The notes under the pieces: generated by a model | Database searches by the model: none | Seen by the model: the letters and a program-made list of their open reading frames with translations, nothing else | Told to the model about the DNA's origin: nothing | Program-made: the position numbers and the translations under genes | Shown here: positions 33,534-43,101 of the stretch, one piece after another | Position numbering within the stretch: the first letter of the stretch is position 1 | Layout: every line of letters starts with the position of its first letter | NCBI RefSeq assembly: GCF_900107535.1 | Contig: NZ_FNRA01000016.1 | Location: forward strand, 1-64,000 | DNA length: 64,000 nt | Direction of reading: 5' to 3' | Origin: Pedobacter hartonius | GTDB lineage: Bacteria; Bacteroidota; Bacteroidia; Sphingobacteriales; Sphingobacteriaceae

Positions 33534-35390
33534 ATGAAGATTGTTATTGCAGAAAAACCATCCGTTGCACGTGAGCTCGCTAAAGTATTTGGCGCAACGG
33601 TTAAGAAAGACGGATACATTGAAGGGAAAGGATACTCTTTCACCTGGGCATTCGGGCATCTCCTGCAACTGGCACCTCCTCAGGAATACGGATTTATCGG
33701 CTGGAGAAGACAACACCTGCCAATGCTGCCGGCTAAGTTCAAGCTGTCAATCAGGAAGATTAAAACCAAAGACGGTTTTGTAGAAGATCCGGGTGTAAGG
33801 AAACAGCTGGATATCATCAAAAAGCTGTTCGACGAGTCTACTGAGATCATCGTGGCAACGGATGCCGGGAGGGAAGGGGAACTTATTTTCCGCTATATCT
33901 ATTACTTCCTGAAATGTAAAAAGCCATTCAAGCGGCTCTGGATCTCTTCGCAAACTGACGAAGCGATCAAAGAAGGATTCCGGAACCTTAAGCAGGGTAC
34001 GGATTACGATACGCTGTTCAACTCGGCGCATTGCAGGTCAGAGTCTGACTGGCTGGTGGGGATGAACGCTACACAGGCACTCAGTATCTCTGCAGGTGCA
34101 CGTTCGGTATTGTCGCTCGGAAGGGTACAAACACCTACGCTGGCAATGATCTGTTCAAGATATATTGAAATAAAGAATTTTGTACCCCAGTTATACTTTC
34201 AGCTGGGCATTCAGCTGGATAAAGACGGACAATTGTTTAAGGCGGTGTCTGTGGCCAACTTCAATATAAAAGAAGAAGCCCAGGCGCTGTTTGATAAAAT
34301 TGAGGATGTCCCTTCGGGTTTCCCTAACGGAGGAAAGATCCTCGATGTGGAGGCCAAACCGAGGAAAGAACCGCCACCGCTGCTGCATGACCTGAGCAGC
34401 TTACAACAGGAAGCCAACAAGCGTAAAGGGTATACGGCAGATCAGACGCTGAACCTGCTGCAAAACCTGTATGAAAGTAAACTGGTGTCCTATCCCCGTA
34501 CCGGGAGTCGTTATATCGGGGATGATGTATTTGCCGGAGTGCCGCAACTGATCAGTCAGCTGACCACACATTCCTACTTCGGGAAATCGGCTGAGTTCCT
34601 GCAAACCATCCCGCTGAATAAAAGAAGCGTAAATGCAAAGAAAGTAACGGATCACCATGCCATATTACCTACAGGAGTGACACCGCAGGGCCTGAGCTCC
34701 GACAGACAGGCCATCTATAATATGGTAGTTGCCCGGATGCTTGAAGCCTTCCACCAGGAATGTGTAAAGGAAGTCACCAAAATCACCATTGAATCGGGTT
34801 CCATATTTATTGCCAACGGAACGGTGATCCGCTCTGCAGGATGGCGCTCGGTACTGAATGATAAAGACGAGGAGAAAAAGGATGAAGACAACCCATCACT
34901 TCCTACAGTGAAAAAAGGAGCAGAACTACCGATCGTGGAGAAGGTTTTCCTGGAAAAACAAACCAAGCCGAAGGCCTTATATAATGAAGCCTCGCTGCTG
35001 AAAGCGCTCGAAACCTCAGGTAAAGAGATTGAAGATGAAGAGCTCCGCTACGCAATGAAGGACAGTGGTTTAGGTACGCCGGCTACACGTGCATCGATCA
35101 TCGAGACCCTGATCACCAGGGAGTATATACAGAGGGAAAAAAGGAACCTTGTGCCTACGCATAAAGGGCTTTCCGTATACGATGTGGTGAAGGACCAGAA
35201 GATCGCCCAGGCAGAACTCACAGGTTCCTGGGAGAAACGCCTGGAAGAGATCCGTTCGGGCGCCTCGGTGAAGGACTTTAAGGCGGAGATCTCTGAATAC
35301 ACGCGCTCCATCACCAACGAGCTGCTGGCGGCAGGGGCCGGACTGGCGGAAAAGCTGATGCCTAAAAAGGAAGACACTCCAGTAGTGTAA
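33534..35390 (+). CDS. topB: DNA topoisomerase III
   Basis: This 618-aa type IA topoisomerase starts at the ATG at 33534. KIVIAEKPSVARELAKVFG opens the Toprim domain, DAGREGE is its metal motif, and the active-site tyrosine lies in VSYPRTGSRYI. A CHRSES-like motif (AHCRSESDWLVGMNATQA) marks domain IV. The C-terminal end carries no zinc fingers and is shorter than in many Bacteroidota TopB proteins. It decatenates and unknots DNA. Its role on the chromosome is with RecQ, which also appears at the right edge of this window. Confidence 0.95.
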   Translation: MKIVIAEKPSVARELAKVFGATVKKDGYIEGKGYSFTWAFGHLLQLAPPQEYGFIGWRRQHLPMLPAKFKLSIRKIKTKDGFVEDPGVRKQLDIIKKLFDESTEIIVATDAGREGELIFRYIYYFLKCKKPFKRLWISSQTDEAIKEGFRNLKQGTDYDTLFNSAHCRSESDWLVGMNATQALSISAGARSVLSLGRVQTPTLAMICSRYIEIKNFVPQLYFQLGIQLDKDGQLFKAVSVANFNIKEEAQALFDKIEDVPSGFPNGGKILDVEAKPRKEPPPLLHDLSSLQQEANKRKGYTADQTLNLLQNLYESKLVSYPRTGSRYIGDDVFAGVPQLISQLTTHSYFGKSAEFLQTIPLNKRSVNAKKVTDHHAILPTGVTPQGLSSDRQAIYNMVVARMLEAFHQECVKEVTKITIESGSIFIANGTVIRSAGWRSVLNDKDEEKKDEDNPSLPTVKKGAELPIVEKVFLEKQTKPKALYNEASLLKALETSGKEIEDEELRYAMKDSGLGTPATRASIIETLITREYIQREKRNLVPTHKGLSVYDVVKDQKIAQAELTGSWEKRLEEIRSGASVKDFKAEISEYTRSITNELLAAGAGLAEKLMPKKEDTPVV

Positions 35391-35538
35391 GGGAACACAG
35401 GGGCGTGTTTACAAAAGCAGACCTTACTGTAACGGAAATATTTCGCAATAAACAGCTCGCTGCTTCGTTTACGCCATTAACGATAGCCGTAAATTCCTGA
35501 TAGAAGAAAAATTGATAAAGAACACTGGGTTCTGCAAT

Positions 35539-35688
35539 ATGCTTCGTAAGATCCCGAAGATGATCTTTTATAAAAAAGGGAATGCTGTTTTCGAACGTGC
35601 ATTCCCTGATACCAGGGAATGGGAGAGAAATCTTAATATATCACCAGATACTACTAACTTCATTCATCTAAGATCAACAAAAGATTAA
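35539..35688 (+). CDS. Possible 49-aa ORF in a gene-free stretch
   Basis: The 357-bp gap after topB contains an open frame of 49 codons from ATG 35539, and the same frame is open back to 35452. It encodes MIFYKKGNAVFERAFPDTRE among others. No family is recognised, and an 8-bp hairpin (GGGAATGC 35578-35585 / GCATTCCC 35599-35606) lies inside it. It may be a remnant of a lost gene rather than expressed. Confidence 0.2.
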   Translation: MLRKIPKMIFYKKGNAVFERAFPDTREWERNLNISPDTTNFIHLRSTKD

Positions 35689-35747
35689 TTTTTCTGCAAC
35701 TGACATTTTTTATCGTAATTTTTTGTATTTTGTATGTCCTAAAATGA

Positions 35748-36437
35748 ATGATGAAAAGATATAAACACTATTCTTTCGATCTCTGGCTCACACTGATCAG
35801 GTCTGATCCTGCTTTCAAACAGGAGCGGGCGAAGATCTTTCATGCCCGGTACAACCCCCTAAAAAAATCTTTTGACGAAGTTGTCACAATTTTCAGGAAT
35901 GTGGATCTAATGTGCAACAGTATCAACGAAAGAACGGGCAAAAATATCGATGCCGATGAAATGTACCTGATGGTGATCAGCATCATGAACGACTATAAGC
36001 CCGGATTTGCAGCCGTGGATACTGAAGCACTATACCTTGAAATGGAAGCGTTATTGTTCAATTATATGCCTCACCTCTACTGCGGGAACACGGCAGACCT
36101 GCTGGGCAGTCTGAAAGAGTCTTCAACGCTGAGCCTGCTGAGCAATACGGGCTTTATCCGCGGGATAACGCTCCGGAAGGTCTTAGGGGCACTCGAACTG
36201 GACCAGTTCCTGGATTTCCAGCTGTACTCAGACGAAGTGCGGCTGTCAAAACCAAACAAAGCTTTCTTCCAGCTGATGCTGGACCAGCTCAACCGCAGGG
36301 AACAAGGCGGGCTGGAACTCCATGAGATCGTCCATGTAGGGGATAACCCCGTTGCGGATGTCCATGGCGCCAATCAGCTGGGCATACACAGTGTGCTAAT
36401 TAACTCAAATCAGCAACCCATAACCTGTTTAAGATGA
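35748..36437 (+). CDS. HAD-superfamily hydrolase of the Ter cluster
   Basis: This 229-aa HAD phosphatase-like protein has motif I as SFDLWLTL (about 9-16; DXWXT instead of DXDXT), motif II SNTG near 130, the lysine of motif III in RLSKPNKAFF, and motif IV VGDNPVADVHGA. It is the first gene of the Ter stress cluster and overlaps the following PRTase by 4 bp. In such clusters HAD and PRTase pairs are proposed to make a nucleoside-like metabolite (established comparative-genomics proposal). The W in motif I is the odd feature. Confidence 0.85.
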   Translation: MMKRYKHYSFDLWLTLIRSDPAFKQERAKIFHARYNPLKKSFDEVVTIFRNVDLMCNSINERTGKNIDADEMYLMVISIMNDYKPGFAAVDTEALYLEMEALLFNYMPHLYCGNTADLLGSLKESSTLSLLSNTGFIRGITLRKVLGALELDQFLDFQLYSDEVRLSKPNKAFFQLMLDQLNRREQGGLELHEIVHVGDNPVADVHGANQLGIHSVLINSNQQPITCLR

Positions 36438-37273
36438 ATTTAACAAAGTCATATGCTTTACATCAGATCCATCACGCGGAAATATTCGGATTTGATCCCA
36501 ATGCCTATTCAAGGTTTAAGTTCGGGGATGACCTGGTCGCAAAGGAATTTGGTGAGCAGCTTGCTGCGGGCTTCATTTCCGGCTATCTGCAGGATAATTT
36601 TATTGAGAACCAGATCGTGGTGATCTCCAGTCCTTATTCTTTTATTCCTACGGCCACCTTTGCCATGAAGAACTACTTCATCCATCAGCTCAACCGCTGG
36701 ATGGTAGATAACGGCGGGCTGGTAGTACAGGAGGCAAAGGTGCACCGCACGATCACCTATAAGGAAGACTACGGTGCCCTGAGCGCCGAGGAGCGCATGA
36801 ACCTGATCGGGAATGACTCCTTTCATATCGACAAACACTTCCTGGACCATAAAACCCTGCTGTTCCTCGATGATATCCGCATCACCGGAAGTCATGAACG
36901 GATGATCCTGAAGATGGTAGATGAATACCAGATGAAGAATGATATCCACCTGCTTTATTTTGCTGAACTGGCGAATAAAGATATTCACCCCAACGTAGAA
37001 AATTTGCTTAATTATCACCAGGTAAAATCTATATTTGACCTTGACGGGATTGTTAAAAGTGGTTCCTTCTCTTTCAATACCAGGATAGTTAAATATATAT
37101 TGAATACCGATTTCAGCAGTTTTTCTATATTTATTGCAAATCAAACAGAAGAGTTTATCAATATGTTGTATAATTTGGCATTAGGTAACGGGTATCATAC
37201 GATAGATGCCTATACGCTAAACCTGAACTACATTAAAAATCAGATTAATACTAAAAAATATAAATTAATATAA
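36434..37273 (+). CDS. Phosphoribosyltransferase-like protein of the Ter cluster
   Basis: This 279-aa protein has the PRPP-binding loop of type I phosphoribosyltransferases, LLFLDDIRITGSHE (about 140-153). An N-terminal part with SSPYSFIPTATFAMKNYF resembles the PRTase group associated with TerD operons. It overlaps the HAD gene and stands 1 bp from the first TerD gene. Substrate is unknown. The pair is thought to act in synthesis of a nucleoside-type product in Ter-dependent stress responses. Confidence 0.85.
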   Translation: MNLTKSYALHQIHHAEIFGFDPNAYSRFKFGDDLVAKEFGEQLAAGFISGYLQDNFIENQIVVISSPYSFIPTATFAMKNYFIHQLNRWMVDNGGLVVQEAKVHRTITYKEDYGALSAEERMNLIGNDSFHIDKHFLDHKTLLFLDDIRITGSHERMILKMVDEYQMKNDIHLLYFAELANKDIHPNVENLLNYHQVKSIFDLDGIVKSGSFSFNTRIVKYILNTDFSSFSIFIANQTEEFINMLYNLALGNGYHTIDAYTLNLNYIKNQINTKKYKLI

Positions 37274-37274
37274 A

Positions 37275-37829
37275 ATGGCTATAAACTTGCAAAAGGGGCA
37301 GCGCGAAAATCTTGATGCCCCGAAATTTACTATAGGCCTTGGATGGGATACCAATAGTTCCGCTACAGGCACCGATTTTGACCTTGATGCTTCTCTTTTT
37401 TTATTGGGCGACAACAAAAAGATCGTATCTGATGAACACTTTGTTTTTTACAACAACCTGATCTCTCCGGACGGAGCAGTAGAACATACAGGCGATAACC
37501 TGACAGGGGATGGCGATGGCGACGATGAGCAGGTGAAAGTAGACCTGTCAAAGACAGATGCGAAGGTAACAGAGATCTGTATCGTGGTGACGATCCATGA
37601 AGCTGAATCCCGCAGGCAGAATTTCGGACAGGTAAGAAATTCCTTTATCCGTATTGTTGACGCGGTGACCAACCAGGAGATCCTGAAATATGAACTCGAA
37701 GAGGATTTCTCTATCGAAACCGCAGTGGAATTCGGAAGGATCTACAAACGTGAAGGAAAATGGAAATTTGAAGCTGTAGGAGTAGGGATGAAAGGTGGCC
37801 TGCAGGATTATCTTAATAAATATCAATAA
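37275..37829 (+). CDS. TerD-family protein, copy 1
   Basis: This 184-aa TerD domain protein has MAINLQKGQR at the start, GLGWDTN near 22-28, the acidic calcium-binding stretches DFDLDASLFLL and DNLTGDGDGDDEQ, and a C-terminal WKFEAVGVGM. TerD proteins bind calcium and take part in tellurite and other stress resistance. It lies 1 bp from the PRTase stop and 6 bp from the second TerD gene. Length matches the family. Confidence 0.95.
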   Translation: MAINLQKGQRENLDAPKFTIGLGWDTNSSATGTDFDLDASLFLLGDNKKIVSDEHFVFYNNLISPDGAVEHTGDNLTGDGDGDDEQVKVDLSKTDAKVTEICIVVTIHEAESRRQNFGQVRNSFIRIVDAVTNQEILKYELEEDFSIETAVEFGRIYKREGKWKFEAVGVGMKGGLQDYLNKYQ

Positions 37830-37835
37830 GCAATT

Positions 37836-38450
37836 ATGGCAATTAATCTTCAAAAAGGACAGCGTATCAGTCTTGAAAAAACCAATGGAACCAAATTACA
37901 GCAGGTTTGTATAGGGATCAACTGGGGAGCCATTGAAAAGAAAGGCCTGTTTGGCTTTGGTTCTTCTAAAGTTGCGGTAGACCTGGATGCAAGCTGTGCA
38001 GTCTATAATGAAAGCAAACAGCTGATGGAAGTGGTATATTTCGGTAACCTGGCTTCCAAAGACGGCTCAATCAAACATAGCGGGGACGACCGTACAGGTG
38101 ATACCGGCGGGGATGACGGACTGGATAACGAGGTGATCACGGTAGACCTGTCCAGGCTTCCTGCAACAGCAAGTTATGTGGCCTTTGTGCTTAACAGCTT
38201 CCAGGGACAGGATTTTGCTTCGATCCCTTTTGCCTCAATCAGGATCTATGAAGGAACGGCCACACGCGTGAACGAGGTATTTGCAACCTATGATATTGCG
38301 CATGGTGCCGGTTTTGCCGGCCATGTATCAATGGTAATGGGGGTGTTCTACAAAAAGAACGGCGATTGGAAGTTCAACGCGATCGGGGAACCTACAAAAG
38401 ACAGGAAACTGGAGCAAACCGTACAAACGGTAATGCAAAACTACCTGTAA
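37836..38450 (+). CDS. TerD-family protein, copy 2 (TerZ-like)
   Basis: This 204-aa TerD domain protein starts MAINLQKGQRISLEK and continues with GINWGAIEKKG, AVDLDASCAVYN and DDRTGDTGGDDGLDNE, the last being the acidic metal-binding loop. An insert of about 20 residues relative to copy 1 near the N-terminus makes it resemble the TerZ type. It is part of the Ter operon. It is cytoplasmic. Confidence 0.94.
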   Translation: MAINLQKGQRISLEKTNGTKLQQVCIGINWGAIEKKGLFGFGSSKVAVDLDASCAVYNESKQLMEVVYFGNLASKDGSIKHSGDDRTGDTGGDDGLDNEVITVDLSRLPATASYVAFVLNSFQGQDFASIPFASIRIYEGTATRVNEVFATYDIAHGAGFAGHVSMVMGVFYKKNGDWKFNAIGEPTKDRKLEQTVQTVMQNYL

Positions 38451-38518
38451 TTTAAATATTTTTCAGCTGATGCCGGTTTGTTTGAATCGGTTTCAGCTTC
38501 ATGCTCAATTTTAATGTT

Positions 38519-39628
38519 ATGGAAACAAACGCTCAGGAACTATCCAATACTACACCCGCTACTACACCTGCGAAATTAGATAAGGACGGAAATGTAGATC
38601 TTACTGCGCTTAGTCCGCAGGAGATATCAAAGTATAATGACCTCAATAAGTCGCTCGAGCCATCTGATGTCAATTCAATCCTGAACTATGGGGCGGATAC
38701 ACAGAATGCCATGGAGAAATATAGTAATGATTTCCTGGCTTCGGTGCGTACGTATAACAGTGGCGATGTGGGTGTACTGATCAATGAACTGCTGACGGAG
38801 CTGAATTATATTGACGTGTCTGAGCTGGAACAGGGTAGCTTTAAGTCTTTCATTTCAAAAATCCCTTTTCTGAAGAACCTCGTGGTGGATGTGAAAAAGC
38901 TTTTCCAGAAGTATGATGTAGTGGTGAATAATATTGATAAGATTACCAATAAAATCAAAGCCGGCAGACTGAACTCGCTGAAGGACAACAGTTCTCTGCA
39001 GACGATGTTTGAAAGTAACGTTTCCTATATCCACCAGATGGAGGAACTGATCATCTCCGGGCAGATCAAATACAATGAACTCAGTGTGAAACTTGCCGAA
39101 ATGGAAGGAAGGCCCGCAGATTTTGAAGATTATGAGATCGCCGACCTGAGGGACTTCCTGAGCCGCCTGGACAAGAGGCTGGCGGATATGAAGATCGTGC
39201 GTTTCATCATGATGCAGTCCCTGGCACAGATCCGCCTGGTGCAGAACAACAATACTTCTGTAGCCGAGAAGGCACAATCGATCATTTCTACCACGATCCC
39301 GGTCTGGAAAAACCAGCTGACCATCGCCGTAGCCCTGCAGCGCCAGAAGGCAAATGTAGAGATGCAGAAGAAGGTGTCTGACACGACGAACACCATCCTG
39401 CAGAAAAACGCCGATATGCTCAAACAAAACAGCATTGATGTAGCTAAAGAGAATGAAAAAACTGTCGTATCTTTGGAAACCCTGAAGATGACTACCGCTT
39501 CGCTGATCTCCACACTGGATGAAGTGAAGAAAATTCATGAAGAGGGAGAGAAAAGCCGAAGGGTATTGGATACGGAATTGAAAAACCTGGAAACTGAACT
39601 CAAGAAAAACGTTACGCAGGTTAAATAG
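38519..39628 (+). CDS. TelA-family toxic-anion resistance protein
   Basis: This 369-aa protein matches the TelA (toxic anion resistance) family: long helices, with the KIPFLKNLVVDVKKLFQKY region (about 115-133) and the Arg/Gln-rich MQSLAQIRLVQNN and later helices (about 230-350). ATG at 38519 is chosen; another in-frame ATG lies at 38501. It follows the two TerD genes and precedes an unknown 320-aa protein by 6 bp. TelA proteins are widely found with Ter operons and with cell-envelope stress. They have no catalytic motif. Confidence 0.9.
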   Translation: METNAQELSNTTPATTPAKLDKDGNVDLTALSPQEISKYNDLNKSLEPSDVNSILNYGADTQNAMEKYSNDFLASVRTYNSGDVGVLINELLTELNYIDVSELEQGSFKSFISKIPFLKNLVVDVKKLFQKYDVVVNNIDKITNKIKAGRLNSLKDNSSLQTMFESNVSYIHQMEELIISGQIKYNELSVKLAEMEGRPADFEDYEIADLRDFLSRLDKRLADMKIVRFIMMQSLAQIRLVQNNNTSVAEKAQSIISTTIPVWKNQLTIAVALQRQKANVEMQKKVSDTTNTILQKNADMLKQNSIDVAKENEKTVVSLETLKMTTASLISTLDEVKKIHEEGEKSRRVLDTELKNLETELKKNVTQVK

Positions 39629-39634
39629 TTAAGG

Positions 39635-40597
39635 ATGGATGAACATGCTGCCAGTATATTAAAGGAGTCTGATCAGATGATCAGCCGCCTGCAGCTCCTG
39701 TCTGTATTTTTTCAGGAGGAGGTAGTGTATAAAATATTCCTGCGCAGCCAGGTCATCCATCAGTTATTTGCTGATAACCCCCAGCTCCCCATTGATAAGC
39801 TGGAACTTTTTCACCTGCAGTTTACCACCAGTGTGATAGAACTGCTCAGAAAGATCAAGAAAAGCAACGAGAAAAACGTAACGCTCATTGATGACGAGAT
39901 CCGGCTGAACAGGGAGGTGATAGCAAAACTGAACGAAACGCTGGTGAATGAGCAGAGCTTCATCGCCGGTAAACAGCGCCAGGCACTGAAGATCAATAAC
40001 TCGCTGAGAAACCTTTACGAGGTGCTGTCAGACCTGACTACAGATTTCCCCTTCGTAAAAAACGTCAGTCAGTTCAGCGCGCGTTTTGCAAAGGATTTTT
40101 ATTATACCATCTCTTCAGATCAGCTTGCTCAACTGATTGACTATGATTCAGGTACTGTGTATGCAAACCAATATGCTACTATTGAACGTAAGCTGATGGG
40201 GCTGCTCTGTAAGTATGATTTTAAAACTGAATTTGTATACGGGCTGAAGTCCGGAACGCTGATCATTGAGGTCTATAAATTCCTGGATACGGGCCAATAT
40301 TTTCTGTTTTATCCCGCAAGGAACCTGTTTCTTTTTTGTACGCCTGAAGAACTGGCAGGGGCAGATTTCTCGGGCACATCATCTGAGAAAGTCCGCATGA
40401 TCCAGGAGCTGGCCTATAAAAATGATAAGCTGCAAAGTAATGCCGCTTCGGTGAAAACCTATATTCCTGCCGGGATCATCAGGCTGCTGGAAGAGAACTA
40501 TGCGAAAATAGCTGATATCGATTTCCTTAATAACCTGAATAATTTTGATGTTCAGGCCAATATCCTGAAGTCGATGCTGAATACAGATATGCTTTAG
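39635..40597 (+). CDS. Unknown 320-aa protein co-encoded with TelA
   Basis: I do not recognise a named domain. The N-terminal 130 residues are helical and look coiled-coil forming (LELFHLQFTTSVIELLRKI, then NEKNVTLIDDEIRLNREVI). The C-terminal half is mixed alpha/beta (FKTEFVYGLKSGTLIIEVY, YFLFYPARNLFLF). No signal or membrane segment. It lies 6 bp behind the TelA-like gene and is the last gene of the Ter operon, so a partner role with TelA is likely. Function unknown. Confidence 0.85.
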   Translation: MDEHAASILKESDQMISRLQLLSVFFQEEVVYKIFLRSQVIHQLFADNPQLPIDKLELFHLQFTTSVIELLRKIKKSNEKNVTLIDDEIRLNREVIAKLNETLVNEQSFIAGKQRQALKINNSLRNLYEVLSDLTTDFPFVKNVSQFSARFAKDFYYTISSDQLAQLIDYDSGTVYANQYATIERKLMGLLCKYDFKTEFVYGLKSGTLIIEVYKFLDTGQYFLFYPARNLFLFCTPEELAGADFSGTSSEKVRMIQELAYKNDKLQSNAASVKTYIPAGIIRLLEENYAKIADIDFLNNLNNFDVQANILKSMLNTDML

Positions 40598-40694
40598 CCG
40601 ATTGTTCCGGTTTACTGGCAGCAGCTCCGGTATTCCCGCTTTACCCTTACCGACCGTTTTGCTGTCAGCCTTTAATTGATCTTAACGGCAGCCC

Positions 40695-41525
40695 TTAATT
40701 TCTTTTTACTTTTTCAACAAGCAGGGCTAAAAGCTGTTCTGATATCTTTCCTGCTTTGCCGTCACCAACCGGCCTGCCGTCTATCTGAAGGACAGGTAAA
40801 ATGTGTTTGGTGGTGCTGGTGATAAATGCTTCTCTGGCGTTCTGAAGTTCTTCCAGGGTAAATTCGCGCTCGGTGATCTTCAGCTCATGGTTTTCAAGGG
40901 ACAGCAGGTTTTTACGCGTAACGCCCGGAAGTACGTCGCCCTTAGCGGTGATCACTTCCCCCTGTTCGCTCACGATAAAAAAGTTTGCCCTGGGAACTTC
41001 CTTCACCTGTCCGTTGTGGTGGTATAACACATCGTCTGCGTTGTTCTCTTTGATAAAGGGTTGCAGCCAGATGGCCATAGCATAATCAATGGTTTTCATC
41101 CTGGCAAGCTGCCGCTGATAATCGTAGGTAAGGAGGCGAATCCCCCGGGTATTCAGCTCCAGGTCCATCAGGAAGTGCTGCTGGGTGATAATCAGGTTCT
41201 GTTTGTCAGGAAGCAGATAACCATCAGTGGAATAGCCGCCGGTGAGCGTAATCCTGATCCCGGAATCAGGAAGATCATTTTTTTCCATCAGTTCCGCCAG
41301 TATCGACTTCAGTTCCTCCCGGGAATAGGCAATGTTCAGGTGCATTTTATGGGCGGAATGGTAAAAACGGTCCAGATGGTCCTCCAGGAAAATTGGTTTG
41401 CCACCAATAGTTTTAAAGAAGTCAAAGATCCCGTACCCACGCTGTATAGCCAGATCCGTGATCAGCAGTGCAGCCTTGTCTTCCGTTATAAAAGTATCAT
41501 TGATGTAAACATATTTTGTTGCCAT
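40695..41525 (-). CDS. Class IV PLP aminotransferase
   Basis: This 276-aa fold-type IV PLP enzyme belongs to the branched-chain/D-alanine aminotransferase and aminodeoxychorismate lyase group. The PLP lysine is in ARMKTIDYAM, with the downstream ANFFIVSEQG and GDVLPGVTRKNLL blocks. RGYGIFDFFKT is the usual N-terminal motif. Which substrate it uses cannot be settled from sequence; D-amino-acid or branched-chain aminotransferase are both possible. It is convergent with the Ter operon and divergent from the following hydrolase. Confidence 0.88.
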   Translation of the reverse strand: MATKYVYINDTFITEDKAALLITDLAIQRGYGIFDFFKTIGGKPIFLEDHLDRFYHSAHKMHLNIAYSREELKSILAELMEKNDLPDSGIRITLTGGYSTDGYLLPDKQNLIITQQHFLMDLELNTRGIRLLTYDYQRQLARMKTIDYAMAIWLQPFIKENNADDVLYHHNGQVKEVPRANFFIVSEQGEVITAKGDVLPGVTRKNLLSLENHELKITEREFTLEELQNAREAFITSTTKHILPVLQIDGRPVGDGKAGKISEQLLALLVEKVKRN

Positions 41526-41635
41526 TAGCCTGTTGGGTTGAGGTTTTGCAATATTAATAAAAAATCCGCGCGCTCTACATCTTCAATACTTATATTCGTT
41601 GCCATTTGCTATTATTAATATTATAAACATTTTCG

Positions 41636-42733
41636 ATGTATATCTTTTTCGCTATTTTATTTATATCTGTGGTATTGATCTATAGGTTACTCAATATTTC
41701 CGCATTCGGAAGCCTGCCAAAGGATGCAAGGATGGAAAGGATCGCCCAGCTCCCGATGTACAAAGACGGCGCCATAAGGAATCTGGTGCATACGCCGGAT
41801 ATACCGGAAGGAGTGACGTACTGGGACGTCATGAAAGCGATGATCAAAGGTAACCCGCGTAAAAAACCTCCGGGAATGCTGCCATTCGTTCAGCCCGAAC
41901 TGCATTCTGTAGCGGGTACCAAGGTAACCTGGTTTGGCCATTCCTCATATCTGCTGCAGATCGATGAACTGAAGATACTGGTAGATCCGGTTTTCAGCCG
42001 TTCTACTTCCCCCTTTTCGATGGTTGGCAATAAAAGTTATGACGGAACGGACTTTATCCATGCAGAGGACTTTGATAAAATTGATATTCTCCTGATTACG
42101 CATGACCACTATGACCATATGGACATGCACAGCGTCCTGAAACTCAAAGATAAGACCGGACATATGGTGACCTCGCTGGGTGTTGGTGCCCACCTGGAAC
42201 GCTGGGGTGTTTCTCCGGAAAAGATTACTGAACTGGCCTGGGATGAACAGGCAGATATACTGGGATTGAGGTTCACAGCTGCGCCCGCCAGGCATTTCAG
42301 CGGAAGGAAGTTTAAGCGCGGACAAACACTGTGGTCGTCCTTTATCCTGGAAACGCCGTTGTATAAACTCTTCCTCGGTGGCGATTCAGGGTATGAAAGC
42401 CATTTTAAAACCATAGGAGATCAATACGGGCCTTTTGACCTGGCTATCCTTGAATGCGGACAATACAATGAATACTGGCCTTATATCCATATGTTTCCTG
42501 AACAGGTGGTGAAAGCCGCAAAAGACCTGAAGGCCGAATGGCTGCTTCCTGTTCACTGGGCGAAGTTCTCGCTGGCGCTGCACGACTGGGATGAGCCTAT
42601 CCTGCGGGTGCTGAAAAGCGCAGAAGCAAACCAGCAAAAGATGACTACGCCGCAGCTGGGTGAAACAATAGTGTTGGGCGCATATTATCCGGACAGCAAA
42701 TGGTGGCTAAATGTGGCACCTGCTAAACAATAA
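41636..42733 (+). CDS. Membrane-anchored metallo-beta-lactamase-fold hydrolase
   Basis: This 365-aa protein has an N-terminal transmembrane anchor (about 1-18) followed by an MBL domain like UlaG and NAPE-phospholipase D. The zinc motif HDHYDHMD lies at 156-163. The upstream WFGHSSYLLQIDELKILVDPVF and the C-terminal PVHWAKFSLALHDW complete the NAPE-PLD-like pattern. It probably faces the cytoplasm or periplasm at the inner membrane and cleaves a lipid or sugar phosphoester. It has its own promoter. Confidence 0.9.
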   Translation: MYIFFAILFISVVLIYRLLNISAFGSLPKDARMERIAQLPMYKDGAIRNLVHTPDIPEGVTYWDVMKAMIKGNPRKKPPGMLPFVQPELHSVAGTKVTWFGHSSYLLQIDELKILVDPVFSRSTSPFSMVGNKSYDGTDFIHAEDFDKIDILLITHDHYDHMDMHSVLKLKDKTGHMVTSLGVGAHLERWGVSPEKITELAWDEQADILGLRFTAAPARHFSGRKFKRGQTLWSSFILETPLYKLFLGGDSGYESHFKTIGDQYGPFDLAILECGQYNEYWPYIHMFPEQVVKAAKDLKAEWLLPVHWAKFSLALHDWDEPILRVLKSAEANQQKMTTPQLGETIVLGAYYPDSKWWLNVAPAKQ

Positions 42734-42768
42734 TTTTCCGGCTGTGTTATATCTTAAATTGTAAACAT

Positions 42769-43101
42769 ATGAAGACGGACCTGATAGAAATATTTCAAAC
42801 GATTAGGGCGGCATTGCAGCCCTATACTGCCCTGGGCTTTAACAATAGAATCAATAGTGAAGAAAAATACGATCTTTGGTCTGAGAAAAATATTGAAATT
42901 GACGGGGAAAAACGGACGGAAACTTTTTTTGTTTCACTGGAAATAAAGGATGACCATGTAGCATTTGACCTGCTGCCGGAAGGACTGCCGCAACATGAAC
43001 GTACCCTGGTGATCAAAGAACTGGATGAGCTTACGCAGAACCTGATCGAAGATAAAGTAGCGGCTGGATATAAAATATTTAAAGAACAGGAGTGGGTTTA
43101 A
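42769..43101 (+). CDS. Unknown 110-aa protein
   Basis: No family is recognised. The 110-residue acidic protein begins MKTDLIEIFQTIRAAL and contains FFVSLEIKDDHVAFDLLPEG. It overlaps the next gene by 10 bp, so the two are coupled. No signal or membrane part. Confidence 0.7.
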   Translation: MKTDLIEIFQTIRAALQPYTALGFNNRINSEEKYDLWSEKNIEIDGEKRTETFFVSLEIKDDHVAFDLLPEGLPQHERTLVIKELDELTQNLIEDKVAAGYKIFKEQEWV

